DNA of 27,850 bases from JABDKJ01 sp964609215 (GTDB lineage Bacteria > Bacteroidota > Bacteroidia > Flavobacteriales_D > JABDKJ01): positions 1 through 27,850 of the forward strand of contig CAZSQZ010000025.1 of assembly GCA_964609215.1 (NCBI GenBank), read 5' to 3'. The notes below the pieces were generated by a model. That model made no database searches and was not told where the DNA came from. It was given only the letters and a program-made list of their open reading frames with translations. Below, in pieces: positions 18,375-26,000 of the stretch. The position numbers and the translations under genes are program-made. Positions within the stretch are counted from its first letter, which is position 1, and each line of letters opens with the position of its first letter.

Positions 18375-20174
18375 ATGATAATGATTGAGAGAAATATTGA
18401 AAATATTCTACGAGAGGATGTAACAAAATTGTTTCCGGACATTTTTGGAGAAACTCTGAATGAAGAGTCTTTTATGCTTCAAAAAACCAAGAAAGAATTT
18501 GAAGGAGAACTTACCATTGTTGTCTTTCCATTTACCAAGCTATTAAGGAAAAAACCGGAAGAAATAGCAGAAACATTGGGTAAAGCGCTTCATGCAAACT
18601 CCGATATGGTAAGCTCTTATAATGTGGTAAAAGGCTTTTTGAACCTTTCAATTTCAGGAGAATATTGGAAAGGATTTGTACAGGAAGCATCATCTTCTGA
18701 AAAATTTGGTTTTGAACTAGCAGATTCTAAAGAAACAGTAATGGTTGAATTTGCTTCTCCAAATACCAATAAACCTTTGCACCTAGGGCATTTGAGAAAT
18801 ATTTTTCTGGGAAATTCTGTTGCAGAAGTGCTAAAGGCAAATGGTCATAAAGTCCTAAAGGCACAGATAATCAACGATAGAGGAATTCATATTTGCAAGT
18901 CTATGCTTGCGTGGAAGACTTTTGGAGAAGGTGAAACTCCCGAAAGTTCAGGAGTTAAAGGCGATAAGTTGGTAGGTAAGTATTATGTGAAATTCGATCA
19001 ATGGTATAAAGAAGAAATTCGGAAAGGATTGGATGCGGGATTGTCTGAAGATGAAGCTAAGGAAAAAGCGAGTCCTTTGGTTCAAGCTAGAGAAATGTTG
19101 GTTAAATGGGAGAATAAAGACCCGGAAGTTTATCAGCTATGGGAAACCATGAATTCTTGGTGTTATGACGGTTTTGATGTTTCCTACAAACGAATGGGTG
19201 TAGAATTTGATCATCTTTACTATGAATCAAACACCTATATAAAGGGGAAGGATGAGGTTGAGGAGGCATTAAAAAAAGAAGTGCTTTATCAGAAAGAAGA
19301 TGGATCTATATGGATAGACTTAACAGATGAGGGCCTAGATAATAAATTGCTTTTGCGTTCTGACGGCACAGCAGTTTATATGACTCAAGATATAGGAACT
19401 GCTATTCAGCGTTTTGCCGATTACCCCAGTTTAAGTCAACAGATTTATACGGTAGGGAATGAGCAAGAGTATCATTTCAAAGTCTTGTTTAAGATACTTC
19501 AGAAGTTTGGTTTTAAAAAAGCAGAGAACAACTATCATTTGTCTTATGGAATGGTTGATTTACCAGAAGGAAAAATGAAATCTCGTGAGGGCACAGTAGT
19601 AGATGCAGACGACATTATGACCGAAATGCAAAATACTGCAGAGCAGATGGCAGAAGAAGCTGGAAAACTAGATGACATTCTGGATGATGAAAAACAGGAA
19701 ATATATAGAATACTTGGAATGGGAGCTTTGAAGTATTATTTATTGAAAGTTGATCCTACCAAGAGAATACTATTTGACCCCAAAGCTTCAATTGACTTTA
19801 ATGGCAATACCGGACCATTCATACAATACACATATACGCGAATTCAAAGCTTGTTGAGAAATTATGGTAAAGAGCTATCTCAAAAAAATTTCGATAATGT
19901 TGAATTGACTGAAAAAGAAGTTAGCATCATTCAATTGCTTCATGAATATCCATCTGTATTGCAAGAGGCAGGTAAAAAGTATAATCCTGCTTTAATTGCT
20001 AACCATGTCTATGATATAGTCAAGTCCTACAACTCTTTTTATCAATCTACTTATATTATAAAAGATGAAAGAACCGACTACAAGGAATTTTGGTTGTTAC
20101 TTTCCTCTTTTACCGCAGATGTTTTAAAAAACTCAATGGCTCTTTTGGGTATAGAAATGCCTCAAAGAATGTAG
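18375..20174 (+). CDS. argS: Arginyl-tRNA synthetase
   Basis: A 599-residue class I synthetase that charges tRNA-Arg in the cytosol. Seen: an N-terminal Arg-tRNA-synthetase additional domain (about 1-110), the HIGH motif as PNTNKPLHLGHLRN with HLGH at 136-139, an ArgS-type KMSKS-equivalent GKMKSREGTV with KMKS at 400-403, and an anticodon-binding helical domain at the C-terminus (about 475-599) ending in the family-typical LLGIEMPQRM. The length matches the family. There are two near-by start codons (18375 and 18381); the first is used here, and the second gives only two residues less. It is divergent from the lipoprotein gene across a 141-bp gap with no unmistakable promoter; the DUF937 gene follows 33 bp downstream and may be co-transcribed. 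Confidence 0.97.
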   Translation: MIMIERNIENILREDVTKLFPDIFGETLNEESFMLQKTKKEFEGELTIVVFPFTKLLRKKPEEIAETLGKALHANSDMVSSYNVVKGFLNLSISGEYWKGFVQEASSSEKFGFELADSKETVMVEFASPNTNKPLHLGHLRNIFLGNSVAEVLKANGHKVLKAQIINDRGIHICKSMLAWKTFGEGETPESSGVKGDKLVGKYYVKFDQWYKEEIRKGLDAGLSEDEAKEKASPLVQAREMLVKWENKDPEVYQLWETMNSWCYDGFDVSYKRMGVEFDHLYYESNTYIKGKDEVEEALKKEVLYQKEDGSIWIDLTDEGLDNKLLLRSDGTAVYMTQDIGTAIQRFADYPSLSQQIYTVGNEQEYHFKVLFKILQKFGFKKAENNYHLSYGMVDLPEGKMKSREGTVVDADDIMTEMQNTAEQMAEEAGKLDDILDDEKQEIYRILGMGALKYYLLKVDPTKRILFDPKASIDFNGNTGPFIQYTYTRIQSLLRNYGKELSQKNFDNVELTEKEVSIIQLLHEYPSVLQEAGKKYNPALIANHVYDIVKSYNSFYQSTYIIKDERTDYKEFWLLLSSFTADVLKNSMALLGIEMPQRM

Positions 20175-20207
20175 GAAAAACCTATCTTCATGGCTTAATA
20201 ATTAGCT

Positions 20208-20813
20208 ATGGACAATTTAACTTCAGTTTTAATGAAAACCCTCGGTCAAGGGGGATTAGATATGATGGCTCAGAAAGCCGGAGTACAATCAAATCAAGCA
20301 GCCTCTGCTTTGGAAGGTATTATTCCTTCAATTTTGGGAGGAATGGCAAAGAACACAAGAGAAGAAAGCGGAGCAGGATCTTTGCTTGGTGCTTTGGATA
20401 AAGATCACGATGGAAGCGTTTTAGATGATATAGGCGGATTTCTTGGTGGAGATGCTGCGGGTGGAATCGGATCTGGAATTTTGAAACACGTTTTAGGTGG
20501 AAATCGTTCTTCTGTTGAGAATGGAATTGGTCAGAAGACTGGGATGAATTCTTCTCAAATTGGATCTTTGATGAATATGGTAGCTCCTTTAATTATGGGT
20601 TACTTAGGAAAACAAAAGAGACAAAATCCTACATCAATGAATAATTCAGGAATCGGATCTATGTTAGAAGGACTAACTGGTGCTGCTGACAAAGGTACAG
20701 GTCTGGATTTGGGAGATGTTCTCGATATGGTAGGCGCATTTTCCGGTAAAGGAGGAAACTCGGGAGGCGGAGGCCTTCTCGGAGGAATACTTGGAAAGGT
20801 ATTGAAAGGATAA
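20208..20813 (+). CDS. DUF937 family protein
   Basis: A 201-residue Gly/Ser/Met-rich soluble protein with no signal peptide. The pattern (repeated GGL, LLGAL, LDDIGGFLGG, GLLGGILGKVL) is that of DUF937 (PF06078), related to E. coli YidB. Residues 64-74 read DKDHDGSVLDD, a DxDxDG loop like those of EF-hand or dockerin calcium sites, although the final acidic position is shifted by one. The biochemical role of the family is unknown. It lies 33 bp after argS with no terminator between and is followed by a strong terminator, so it probably ends an argS transcription unit. Confidence 0.85.
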   Translation: MDNLTSVLMKTLGQGGLDMMAQKAGVQSNQAASALEGIIPSILGGMAKNTREESGAGSLLGALDKDHDGSVLDDIGGFLGGDAAGGIGSGILKHVLGGNRSSVENGIGQKTGMNSSQIGSLMNMVAPLIMGYLGKQKRQNPTSMNNSGIGSMLEGLTGAADKGTGLDLGDVLDMVGAFSGKGGNSGGGGLLGGILGKVLKG

Positions 20814-20823
20814 TCAATCATTT

Positions 20824-20853
20824 GCCCTCTCGTATAAAACGAGGGGGCTTTTT
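20824..20853 (+). terminator. Rho-independent terminator after argS-DUF937
   Basis: GCCCTCTCGT (20824-20833) pairs with ACGAGGGGGC (20839-20848) over 10 positions with one T-G wobble, loop ATAAA, followed by TTTTT. It lies 10 bp after the DUF937 stop and separates this unit from ffh. Confidence 0.92.
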
Positions 20854-20889
20854 GTTTTCTATAGAATTTAATTTACCATTCGCATTCGC

Positions 20890-20897
20890 TAGATTTG
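20890..20897 (+). promoter_or_regulatory. Putative ffh -7 box (TAGATTTG)
   Basis: An exact TAnnTTTG match 16 bases before the ffh ATG and just after the upstream terminator, predicting a leader of only about 10 nt. A clear -33 TTTG at the usual distance is not seen. Confidence 0.55.
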
Positions 20898-20913
20898 CGT
20901 TTCAGTTTACACT

Positions 20914-22248
20914 ATGTTTGATAATTTATCTGATAAAATTGATAAAGCCTTTAAGATTTTAAAGGGGCAAGGACAGATTTCAGAAATCAATGTTGCGGAA
21001 ACATTGAAGGAAGTGAGAAGAGCATTGCTAGATGCCGATGTCAATTATAAAACAGCAAAGGAATTTACCAATAGAGTCAAAGAGAAAGCTTTAGGAGCTA
21101 ATGTTTTGACTTCCATTTCTCCAGGTCAGTTGATGGTGAAAATCACCAGAGATGAATTGGCCGACTTAATGGGAGGGGAGAAGGTAGATATTAATCTTGC
21201 TCCAAAGCCAACGGTCATTTTGATGTCTGGCTTACAAGGTTCTGGTAAAACCACATTTTCTGGTAAGCTTGCTCAATTTCTAAAAACCAAACATCAAAGA
21301 AGAGTGCTTCTAACCGCTTGCGATGTATATCGTCCAGCTGCGATAGATCAATTACATGTTGTTGGAGAGGGAGTAGGAGTTGAAGTATATTCCAATAGAG
21401 AAGAAAAAGACCCTGTTGTAATTGCTAAAAAGGCCATTGAGTTTGCAAAGGCCAATTCATTAAATACGGTTATTGTCGATACTGCAGGTCGTTTAGCTGT
21501 GGATGAGGAAATGATGGTAGAGATTGAGAACATCAAAAAAGCTATCAATCCTGCCGAGACTCTTTTCGTAGTAGATGCCATGACTGGGCAAGATGCTGTA
21601 AACACTGCAAAGACATTTAACGATAGGTTAGATTTTGATGGTGTTGTGCTTACCAAATTAGATGGTGATGCTCGAGGTGGTGCTGCTTTATCCATTAAAT
21701 CGGTTGTCAATAAACCCATAAAGTTCATTGGTACTGGTGAAAAAATGGATGCCATTGATTTGTTCTATCCAGACCGTATGGCGGATAGGATATTGGGCAT
21801 GGGGGATGTTGTTTCTTTAGTTGAAAGAGCGCAGCAACAATACGATGAAGAAAAAGCCAAGAAACTTCAAAAGAAAATAGCCAAAAACAAGTTTGACTTT
21901 AACGATTTTCTAGACCAGATTAATCAGGTTAAGAAGATGGGTAATATGAAAGACTTGATGGGCATGATTCCAGGAATGGGAAAAGCCATGAAGGGAGTTG
22001 ATATTGATGATGACGCGTTCAACGGTATAGAAGCAATTATTCATTCAATGACTCCGCAGGAAAGAGCCAATCCTGAATTGATAGATGTCAGCAGAAGAAA
22101 AAGAATAGCCAAAGGAAGTGGAAATGATGTTGTTGAGATCAATAAACTCATGAAGCAATTCAATGATATGAAGAAAATGATGAAGCTCATGTCAAACAAG
22201 AGAAATATGGCTAATTTGATGAATCAGATGCAACGAATGAAGAGATAA
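20914..22248 (+). CDS. ffh: Signal recognition particle GTPase Ffh
   Basis: A 444-residue SRP protein that binds 4.5S RNA and delivers ribosomes with signal sequences or membrane segments to FtsY and SecYEG. Seen: a helical N domain (about 1-95), the G domain with GLQGSGKT (106-113), DVYRPAAIDQL (from 137), DTAGR (189-193), TKLDGDARGG (247-256), then a Met-rich M domain (about 330-444) that contains GMIPGM, SRRKRIAKGSG (the RNA-binding helix-turn region) and a C-terminal stretch with many Met and Lys residues. The length is normal. It has its own -7 box and short leader; folD begins immediately after its stop (TAAATG), so the two form an operon. Confidence 0.97.
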   Translation: MFDNLSDKIDKAFKILKGQGQISEINVAETLKEVRRALLDADVNYKTAKEFTNRVKEKALGANVLTSISPGQLMVKITRDELADLMGGEKVDINLAPKPTVILMSGLQGSGKTTFSGKLAQFLKTKHQRRVLLTACDVYRPAAIDQLHVVGEGVGVEVYSNREEKDPVVIAKKAIEFAKANSLNTVIVDTAGRLAVDEEMMVEIENIKKAINPAETLFVVDAMTGQDAVNTAKTFNDRLDFDGVVLTKLDGDARGGAALSIKSVVNKPIKFIGTGEKMDAIDLFYPDRMADRILGMGDVVSLVERAQQQYDEEKAKKLQKKIAKNKFDFNDFLDQINQVKKMGNMKDLMGMIPGMGKAMKGVDIDDDAFNGIEAIIHSMTPQERANPELIDVSRRKRIAKGSGNDVVEINKLMKQFNDMKKMMKLMSNKRNMANLMNQMQRMKR

Positions 22249-23139
22249 ATGGAAACAGCGCAAATGACATTGTTAGACGGTAAAGCAACTTCCGCTCAAA
22301 TTAAAGATGAGATTGCGCAAGAGGTTGAAGAGTTTATTTCAAAAGGTGGAAAGAAACCTCACTTAGCCGCTATTCTGGTTGGAAATGATGGTGCCAGCCA
22401 AACCTATGTAAATGCAAAAGTAAAAGCTTGTGAAAAAGTAGGTTTCGATAGTACTTTGATAAGACTAGATGCTGAAATTTCCGAGCAAAGATTGTTAGAA
22501 GAAGTAGAGAAACTCAATATAGATAGTAGAATAGATGGCTTCATAGTTCAGCTTCCGCTTCCCAAACATATTGATGAACAGAAAGTCATAGAAGCCGTTG
22601 ACCCCAATAAAGATGTAGACGGCTTTCACCCAACAAGTGTGGGAAGAATGGCTTTGAATTTGGATACTTTTCTCCCAGCTACTCCCTATGGAATTCTTCA
22701 ATTATTAGAGCGATACAAGGTTGAAACATCTGGGAAACATTGTGTGGTTATTGGGAGAAGCCATATAGTAGGTTCTCCCATGTCTATTTTGATGGCAAGA
22801 AACACCTATCCAGGAAATTCTACGGTAACCATTACCCATTCAAGAACACAAAACCTAAAGGAAATTTGCCTTTCTGCAGATATTCTTATTGTTGCTTTGG
22901 GAAGAGCAGAGTTTGTAACTGCAGATATGGTAAAAGAAGGCTCAGTGGTGGTGGATGTAGGAATAACTAGAGTGGAAGATCTTACCAAAAAATCTGGTTA
23001 TAAATTATTGGGAGATGTGAAATTTGATGAGGTCGCACCCAAGTGTAGTTTCATTACACCAGTTCCGGGTGGAGTAGGGCCAATGACCATTGCTTCACTA
23101 TTAAAAAACACATTGAAAGCTGCAAAAGAGGATTTCTAG
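22249..23139 (+). CDS. folD: Bifunctional methylenetetrahydrofolate dehydrogenase/cyclohydrolase
   Basis: A 296-residue cytosolic enzyme that interconverts 5,10-methylene-THF, 5,10-methenyl-THF and 10-formyl-THF (NADP-dependent) and feeds purine and formyl-Met synthesis. Seen: the catalytic YxxxK in GASQTYVNAKVKACE (Tyr53, Lys57), the DGFIVQLPLP and DVDGFHP segments, the Rossmann motif VVIGRSHIVGSP (from about 166), and the family signature PGGVGPMTIASLL (273 onward). The start used directly follows the ffh stop; an alternative ATG at 22264 gives MTLLDGKATSA, which matches the usual FolD N-terminus equally well. It is co-transcribed with ffh. Confidence 0.96.
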   Translation: METAQMTLLDGKATSAQIKDEIAQEVEEFISKGGKKPHLAAILVGNDGASQTYVNAKVKACEKVGFDSTLIRLDAEISEQRLLEEVEKLNIDSRIDGFIVQLPLPKHIDEQKVIEAVDPNKDVDGFHPTSVGRMALNLDTFLPATPYGILQLLERYKVETSGKHCVVIGRSHIVGSPMSILMARNTYPGNSTVTITHSRTQNLKEICLSADILIVALGRAEFVTADMVKEGSVVVDVGITRVEDLTKKSGYKLLGDVKFDEVAPKCSFITPVPGGVGPMTIASLLKNTLKAAKEDF

Positions 23140-23173
23140 TTCAGGAAATGTAAACTCAATCTAAATTTTGTCG

Positions 23174-23205
23174 TAAATAAAATCGATTCTGAATCATTTT
23201 ATTTA
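23174..23205 (+). repeat. Near-perfect inverted repeat between folD and the next gene
   Basis: TAAATAAAAT (23174-23183) and ATTTTATTTA (23196-23205) are perfect complements over 10 bp, and the centre adds GATTC/GAATC around a T. As RNA this would be a long AT-rich hairpin with a single bulge. It may be a weak terminator for ffh-folD or an operator for the gene that starts 34 bp downstream. Confidence 0.55.
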
Positions 23206-23238
23206 AAATTAAACATTCTAAAACTTAACATTTAAAAA

Positions 23239-23757
23239 ATGCTATCAATTGGAGCGCGCGTAAAACATCCCACTTTTGGTGTTGGCATAATCACAGGAGA
23301 AGGAAATAATACTTGGCAAATATTTTTTAGAGAAGGCGATCAGGAAATTTCCAAATCATTCGATAATTATGAAATTTTGGAACTTGGAGTCCAGGAAGAG
23401 GAACCGGAGCCTTTAACAGTAGATCTGGTTGAAGATGCACTTAGAACTATTTTGGAAGAATATTCTGATGTTCAGCACATCGTTGATTTAGGAGAAAGGT
23501 GGATTGGCGGAACAATGGTACTGAACCCCAAGAATCCGGATTTGCAATCAAAGGAAATTCCCTTAGAAACGTTTTGGCATAAAATAGTCATGATGAGAGA
23601 TCGCTTGAGAGTATTGGAGCAAAACATCAATAGTCATAAAACATTGACTGAGGAGGAGAAGATAAACCTTCAACAATACATTACCAGATGCTATGGTAGT
23701 ATGACGACATTCAATATTCTATTTGCAGATAAGGAAGATCAATTCAGTTCAAAATAA
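23239..23757 (+). CDS. Conserved hypothetical with UvrD/PcrA-tail-like N-terminus
   Basis: A 172-residue soluble protein. The first 50 residues (IGARVKHPTFGVGIITG, then NTWQIFFREGDQEISKSFDNYEIL split over strands) match the small barrel at the C-terminus of UvrD/PcrA-type helicases, a Tudor-like fold that in PcrA contacts RNA polymerase. After an acidic linker (about 52-60) comes a helical region (about 60-172) with DVQHIVDLGERWIGGTMVL, a block without a family I can name. The function is not known; binding to nucleic acid or RNA polymerase is inference from the N-terminal fold. It stands alone, with an inverted repeat in its leader region and no visible terminator before the convergent ATPase gene 115 bp away. 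Confidence 0.8.
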   Translation: MLSIGARVKHPTFGVGIITGEGNNTWQIFFREGDQEISKSFDNYEILELGVQEEEPEPLTVDLVEDALRTILEEYSDVQHIVDLGERWIGGTMVLNPKNPDLQSKEIPLETFWHKIVMMRDRLRVLEQNINSHKTLTEEEKINLQQYITRCYGSMTTFNILFADKEDQFSSK

Positions 23758-23872
23758 ATTTTACTAGGAGGTAAACAGTAAAGGTTTTGGTTCAGGTACT
23801 ATTTGATATTCAAAGGGATTAAATAATTATTAGAACCTAATTCAATTTTAACCATTTCCTATGCAAACCAAA

Positions 23873-25282
23873 TTATTTGAAAAGGCTGTCCATTGTGACG
23901 TTATTTGTAACCAAGCCAATTCCATGAGTGCCTGAAGTTCCCCAACTTGTTATCATTATTGTGTTCACTCCTTTTCTTGTTCCCGTATCCTCCTTAAATT
24001 GAGTCTCTTTATTTCTTAGCTTTTTTGCATAATCAGAATCAATAGTAAATGTGCTATTGTAAAACTTTATTTCACATAAATTACTGATATTATCATTTCT
24101 GTCAATGACTAAATCTATTTGTGCTTTCTTATTATTCCAACTGTAGTGAGTAGATTCAATTTGATCGCACCTTAAGGCAACTTTAATGCTTTCGACATGT
24201 TTATAACAAATCATTTCAAAAGCATAACCAGTCCAAGTAATGTACTCATTTTTAGTATATAATTTTGTCCATCTATTTCCTTTAAATGGTTCAATAAATT
24301 GAAGATGGAATAGGCAAAATTCATCAAATATTCTATACAATGTAGTTTTTCTTTTATCTTGAAATGATAGATACTTTTCTATAAAACCTGACTCTATTAA
24401 CTCTGTCATTGATTTTGAAAATTGTCCTCCTGATTTTAGTCCTTTGGCTTTTAATATTTCATCTCTACTCATTCCTTTCTTTGGTCCTTTTGATAGTGTG
24501 TCTATGATTTGTTCGTGATAGGAGCCCTCATCAAATAGTGATTTAAAGACTTCATCGAATTCATGTTCTAGTTGAGCTCCTCTTTGAAAACATATTCGGT
24601 CGATAGCTGTGACAGATGAATCTCCAATTTTAACGTGTTCTAAGTATTCTGCAACCCCGCCAAAAGCCATGTAGATCTTCAGGATTTCTATCTCTGGAAG
24701 CTGAATTTTCTTGTATTCAAAAAACGCTTTGACCTCTTTTAAATTAAAGGGAGATAATTTTATTTTTCTGGTTATACGATTATGAAGACCTCCTTTATTT
24801 AGAATGATTTTCTTTATCATGTAAGAAGCAGCAGATCCACAGATAACTACAATTATATCGTTTCGTGTGGTGCAGTATGTATTCCAGAAATTCTCAAATG
24901 CTGGAAGAAATCCAGATCTCATTGTATCTACCCAAGGAAATTCATCTATGAAGATTACTTTCTTTTTTTTTGATTTTCTGATTCCCTTGAAATGTTGTTT
25001 AAGTAGGTTGAATGCTTGTAACCAGGTTTTTGGTTTTTCTCCTTTAAATTTGCCCGATATTTCTTGTAACTCGAGCATGAAATTTTCAATTTGATCTGAT
25101 CGAATCCCATTTCTTAATCCTGAAAAACTAAATGCAATATTTTTTGAATAAAACTCTCTTATAAGATAGGTTTTTCCAATTCTTCTGCGACCATAAATAG
25201 CTACTAATTCAGATCTGTGACTCAGCAATGCGTCTTGAAGCTTTTCTTTTTCTAGGTCTCTTCCAATTATTTTTTTTGACAT
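23873..25282 (-). CDS. ATPase with C-terminal PD-(D/E)XK-like domain (ATPase_2/DUF234 type)
   Basis: A 469-residue protein from the ATG at 25282 (MSKKIIGRDLEKEKL). The frame is also open to a TTG at 25306, but that TTG lies in the -7 box, so it is not used. Seen: Walker A GRRRIGKT (31-38), Walker B VIFIDEF (109-115), a sensor-like VVICGSAASYM, a winged-helix region (about 260-310), and a C-terminal part with IDLVIDR then CEIKFYN, which fits a PD-(D/E)XK nuclease core (Asp390, Glu404, Lys406). This is the ATPase_2 (PF01637) plus DUF234 (PF03008) architecture, found scattered in archaea and bacteria, often near mobile or defence genes; its role is not established. A duplicated inverted-repeat element covers its promoter. 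Nuclease activity is inference. Confidence 0.85.
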   Translation of the reverse strand: MSKKIIGRDLEKEKLQDALLSHRSELVAIYGRRRIGKTYLIREFYSKNIAFSFSGLRNGIRSDQIENFMLELQEISGKFKGEKPKTWLQAFNLLKQHFKGIRKSKKKKVIFIDEFPWVDTMRSGFLPAFENFWNTYCTTRNDIIVVICGSAASYMIKKIILNKGGLHNRITRKIKLSPFNLKEVKAFFEYKKIQLPEIEILKIYMAFGGVAEYLEHVKIGDSSVTAIDRICFQRGAQLEHEFDEVFKSLFDEGSYHEQIIDTLSKGPKKGMSRDEILKAKGLKSGGQFSKSMTELIESGFIEKYLSFQDKRKTTLYRIFDEFCLFHLQFIEPFKGNRWTKLYTKNEYITWTGYAFEMICYKHVESIKVALRCDQIESTHYSWNNKKAQIDLVIDRNDNISNLCEIKFYNSTFTIDSDYAKKLRNKETQFKEDTGTRKGVNTIMITSWGTSGTHGIGLVTNNVTMDSLFK

Positions 25283-25297
25283 AAATTTTTTTTGAAC

Positions 25298-25405
25298 CGC
25301 AGCCAAATTTATATAATTTATTATGTTTTGGCTTATATTGAGGTGAAATTAAATTAATTCAAACGCAGCCAAAAATGTTTTTTTAATTATGTTTTGGCTG
25401 TGTTT
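25298..25405. repeat. Duplicated 36-bp inverted-repeat element upstream of the ATPase gene
   Basis: Copy 1 (25298-25333) and copy 2 (25364-25399) are 66 bp apart. Both start CGCAGCCAAA and end TTATGTTTTGGCT; the 13-base centre differs. Each is itself an inverted repeat: AGCCAAA then TTTGGCT with centres 26 bp apart. Copy 2 extends to a 14-bp arm (AAACGCAGCCAAAA at 25361-25374 against TTTTGGCTGTGTTT at 25392-25405, one mismatch). Copy 1 overlaps the putative -7 box. Best read as a pair of operators. Confidence 0.7.
25304..25311 (-). promoter_or_regulatory. Putative -7 box (TAAATTTG) of the ATPase gene
   Basis: The minus strand reads TAAATTTG, an exact TAnnTTTG match 21 bases before the ATG. 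Its 3' part (TTTG) is shared with one arm (TTTGGCT) of the repeat element at 25298-25333, so a protein bound to that element would block this promoter. Confidence 0.5.
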
Positions 25406-25414
25406 GAAATGTTG

Positions 25415-25432
25415 TGCATATTGTGATATGCA
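25415..25432. repeat. Small inverted repeat TGCATAT-TGTG-ATATGCA
   Basis: A perfect 7-bp inverted repeat with a 4-base centre, 10 bp beyond the second 36-bp element. It could be a hairpin or another protein site in the same control region. Confidence 0.4.
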
Positions 25433-26000
25433 TTAGTAATTGTTGTAAAAGAGCAGCTCAATATTTGATTTAGGCTGAATTTATTTGGAGAGTGTTATTG
25501 TATATAATATGACTTATAACAAAGCATGGTACCAATTATGGTCAATAATAGAATAGGCCTCGTTTAGGTTCTTTTAACTTTTTATTTGATTCAAATTTTG
25601 ATTTGAACTTAAGTCGCCTTACCTTTAATAAAAGTTCTTTAAGACATTATAAAATTACCCATGCAGAATATTAGTTTGAAAAACTAACAGCAAACTAATT
25701 GGAGCAATCTCGATATTTCCGTGCAATGGCGGGCCTCAGGCACTTTTGTGTTTTTGCTTTGCAAAGAGGAGGATTACAGACCACGGTCGGTAGCTTCATT
25801 CGTATTTTATATTCGAGTTTTTTTAAACTCTTTCTGCATGGGTTTTGTTTTACCGACTTTTAGTATTTCCTATATTGTTAAAAATCACTCTCGGGTTCAA
25901 ATTTTGTTTTTCACATCAAAGTTTAAGTGTGAATAGAATTTAGTTGTTGTGTTCGTTAAGATACTTTCCTTGAGTCTAGTTTTCCATGTAAAATGCATTT
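25433..26000. other. Non-coding AT-rich stretch between the ATPase and the TIR/Mrr gene
   Basis: About 570 bp with no convincing gene. It holds several small perfect inverted repeats: TTCAAAT/ATTTGAA (25590-25607), TTAGTTT-GAA-AAACTAA (25671-25687) with a further AAACTAA at 25692, GAGTTT-TTTT-AAACTC (25815-25830), GTCGGTA at 25786 with TACCGAC at 25851, and ATGTAAAA-TGCAT-TTTTACAT (25986-26006) across the stop codon of the neighbouring gene. A GC-richer fragment at 25721-25765 looks like a dispersed repeat. A 71-codon open frame at 25721-25936 covers that repeat and looks spurious. Confidence 0.6.
25721..25765. repeat. Probable fragment of a dispersed Bacteroidota intergenic repeat
   Basis: GTGCAATGGCGGGCCTCAGG followed by CACTTTTGTGTTTTTGCTTT and GCAAA resembles, from memory, one arm of long hairpin elements that recur between genes in many Flavobacteriia, where the other arm (roughly GCCCGCCATTGCAC) follows. 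That second arm is not seen here, so this would be a half or decayed copy. It is clearly GC-richer than its surroundings. Confidence 0.45.

Noticed and set aside
23758..23872. Terminator between the small UvrD-tail-like gene and the ATPase gene
   Set aside because: Only a 5-bp GGTTC/GAACC pairing with a long loop and no T run is visible.
25283..25306. TTG start giving a longer ATPase
   Set aside because: The TTG lies in the putative -7 box and in the repeat element; the ATG at 25282 gives the normal N-terminus MSKKIIGRD.
25885..25910. tRNA-like T-loop (GGGTTCAAAT)
   Set aside because: No acceptor stem, anticodon arm or D arm can be built around it.
25721..25936. 71-codon open frame on the + strand
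   Set aside because: It starts within the repeat-like GC-rich block, has a low-complexity Phe/Ser-rich product with no family pattern, and lies in a gap full of small inverted repeats; no leader signals support it.
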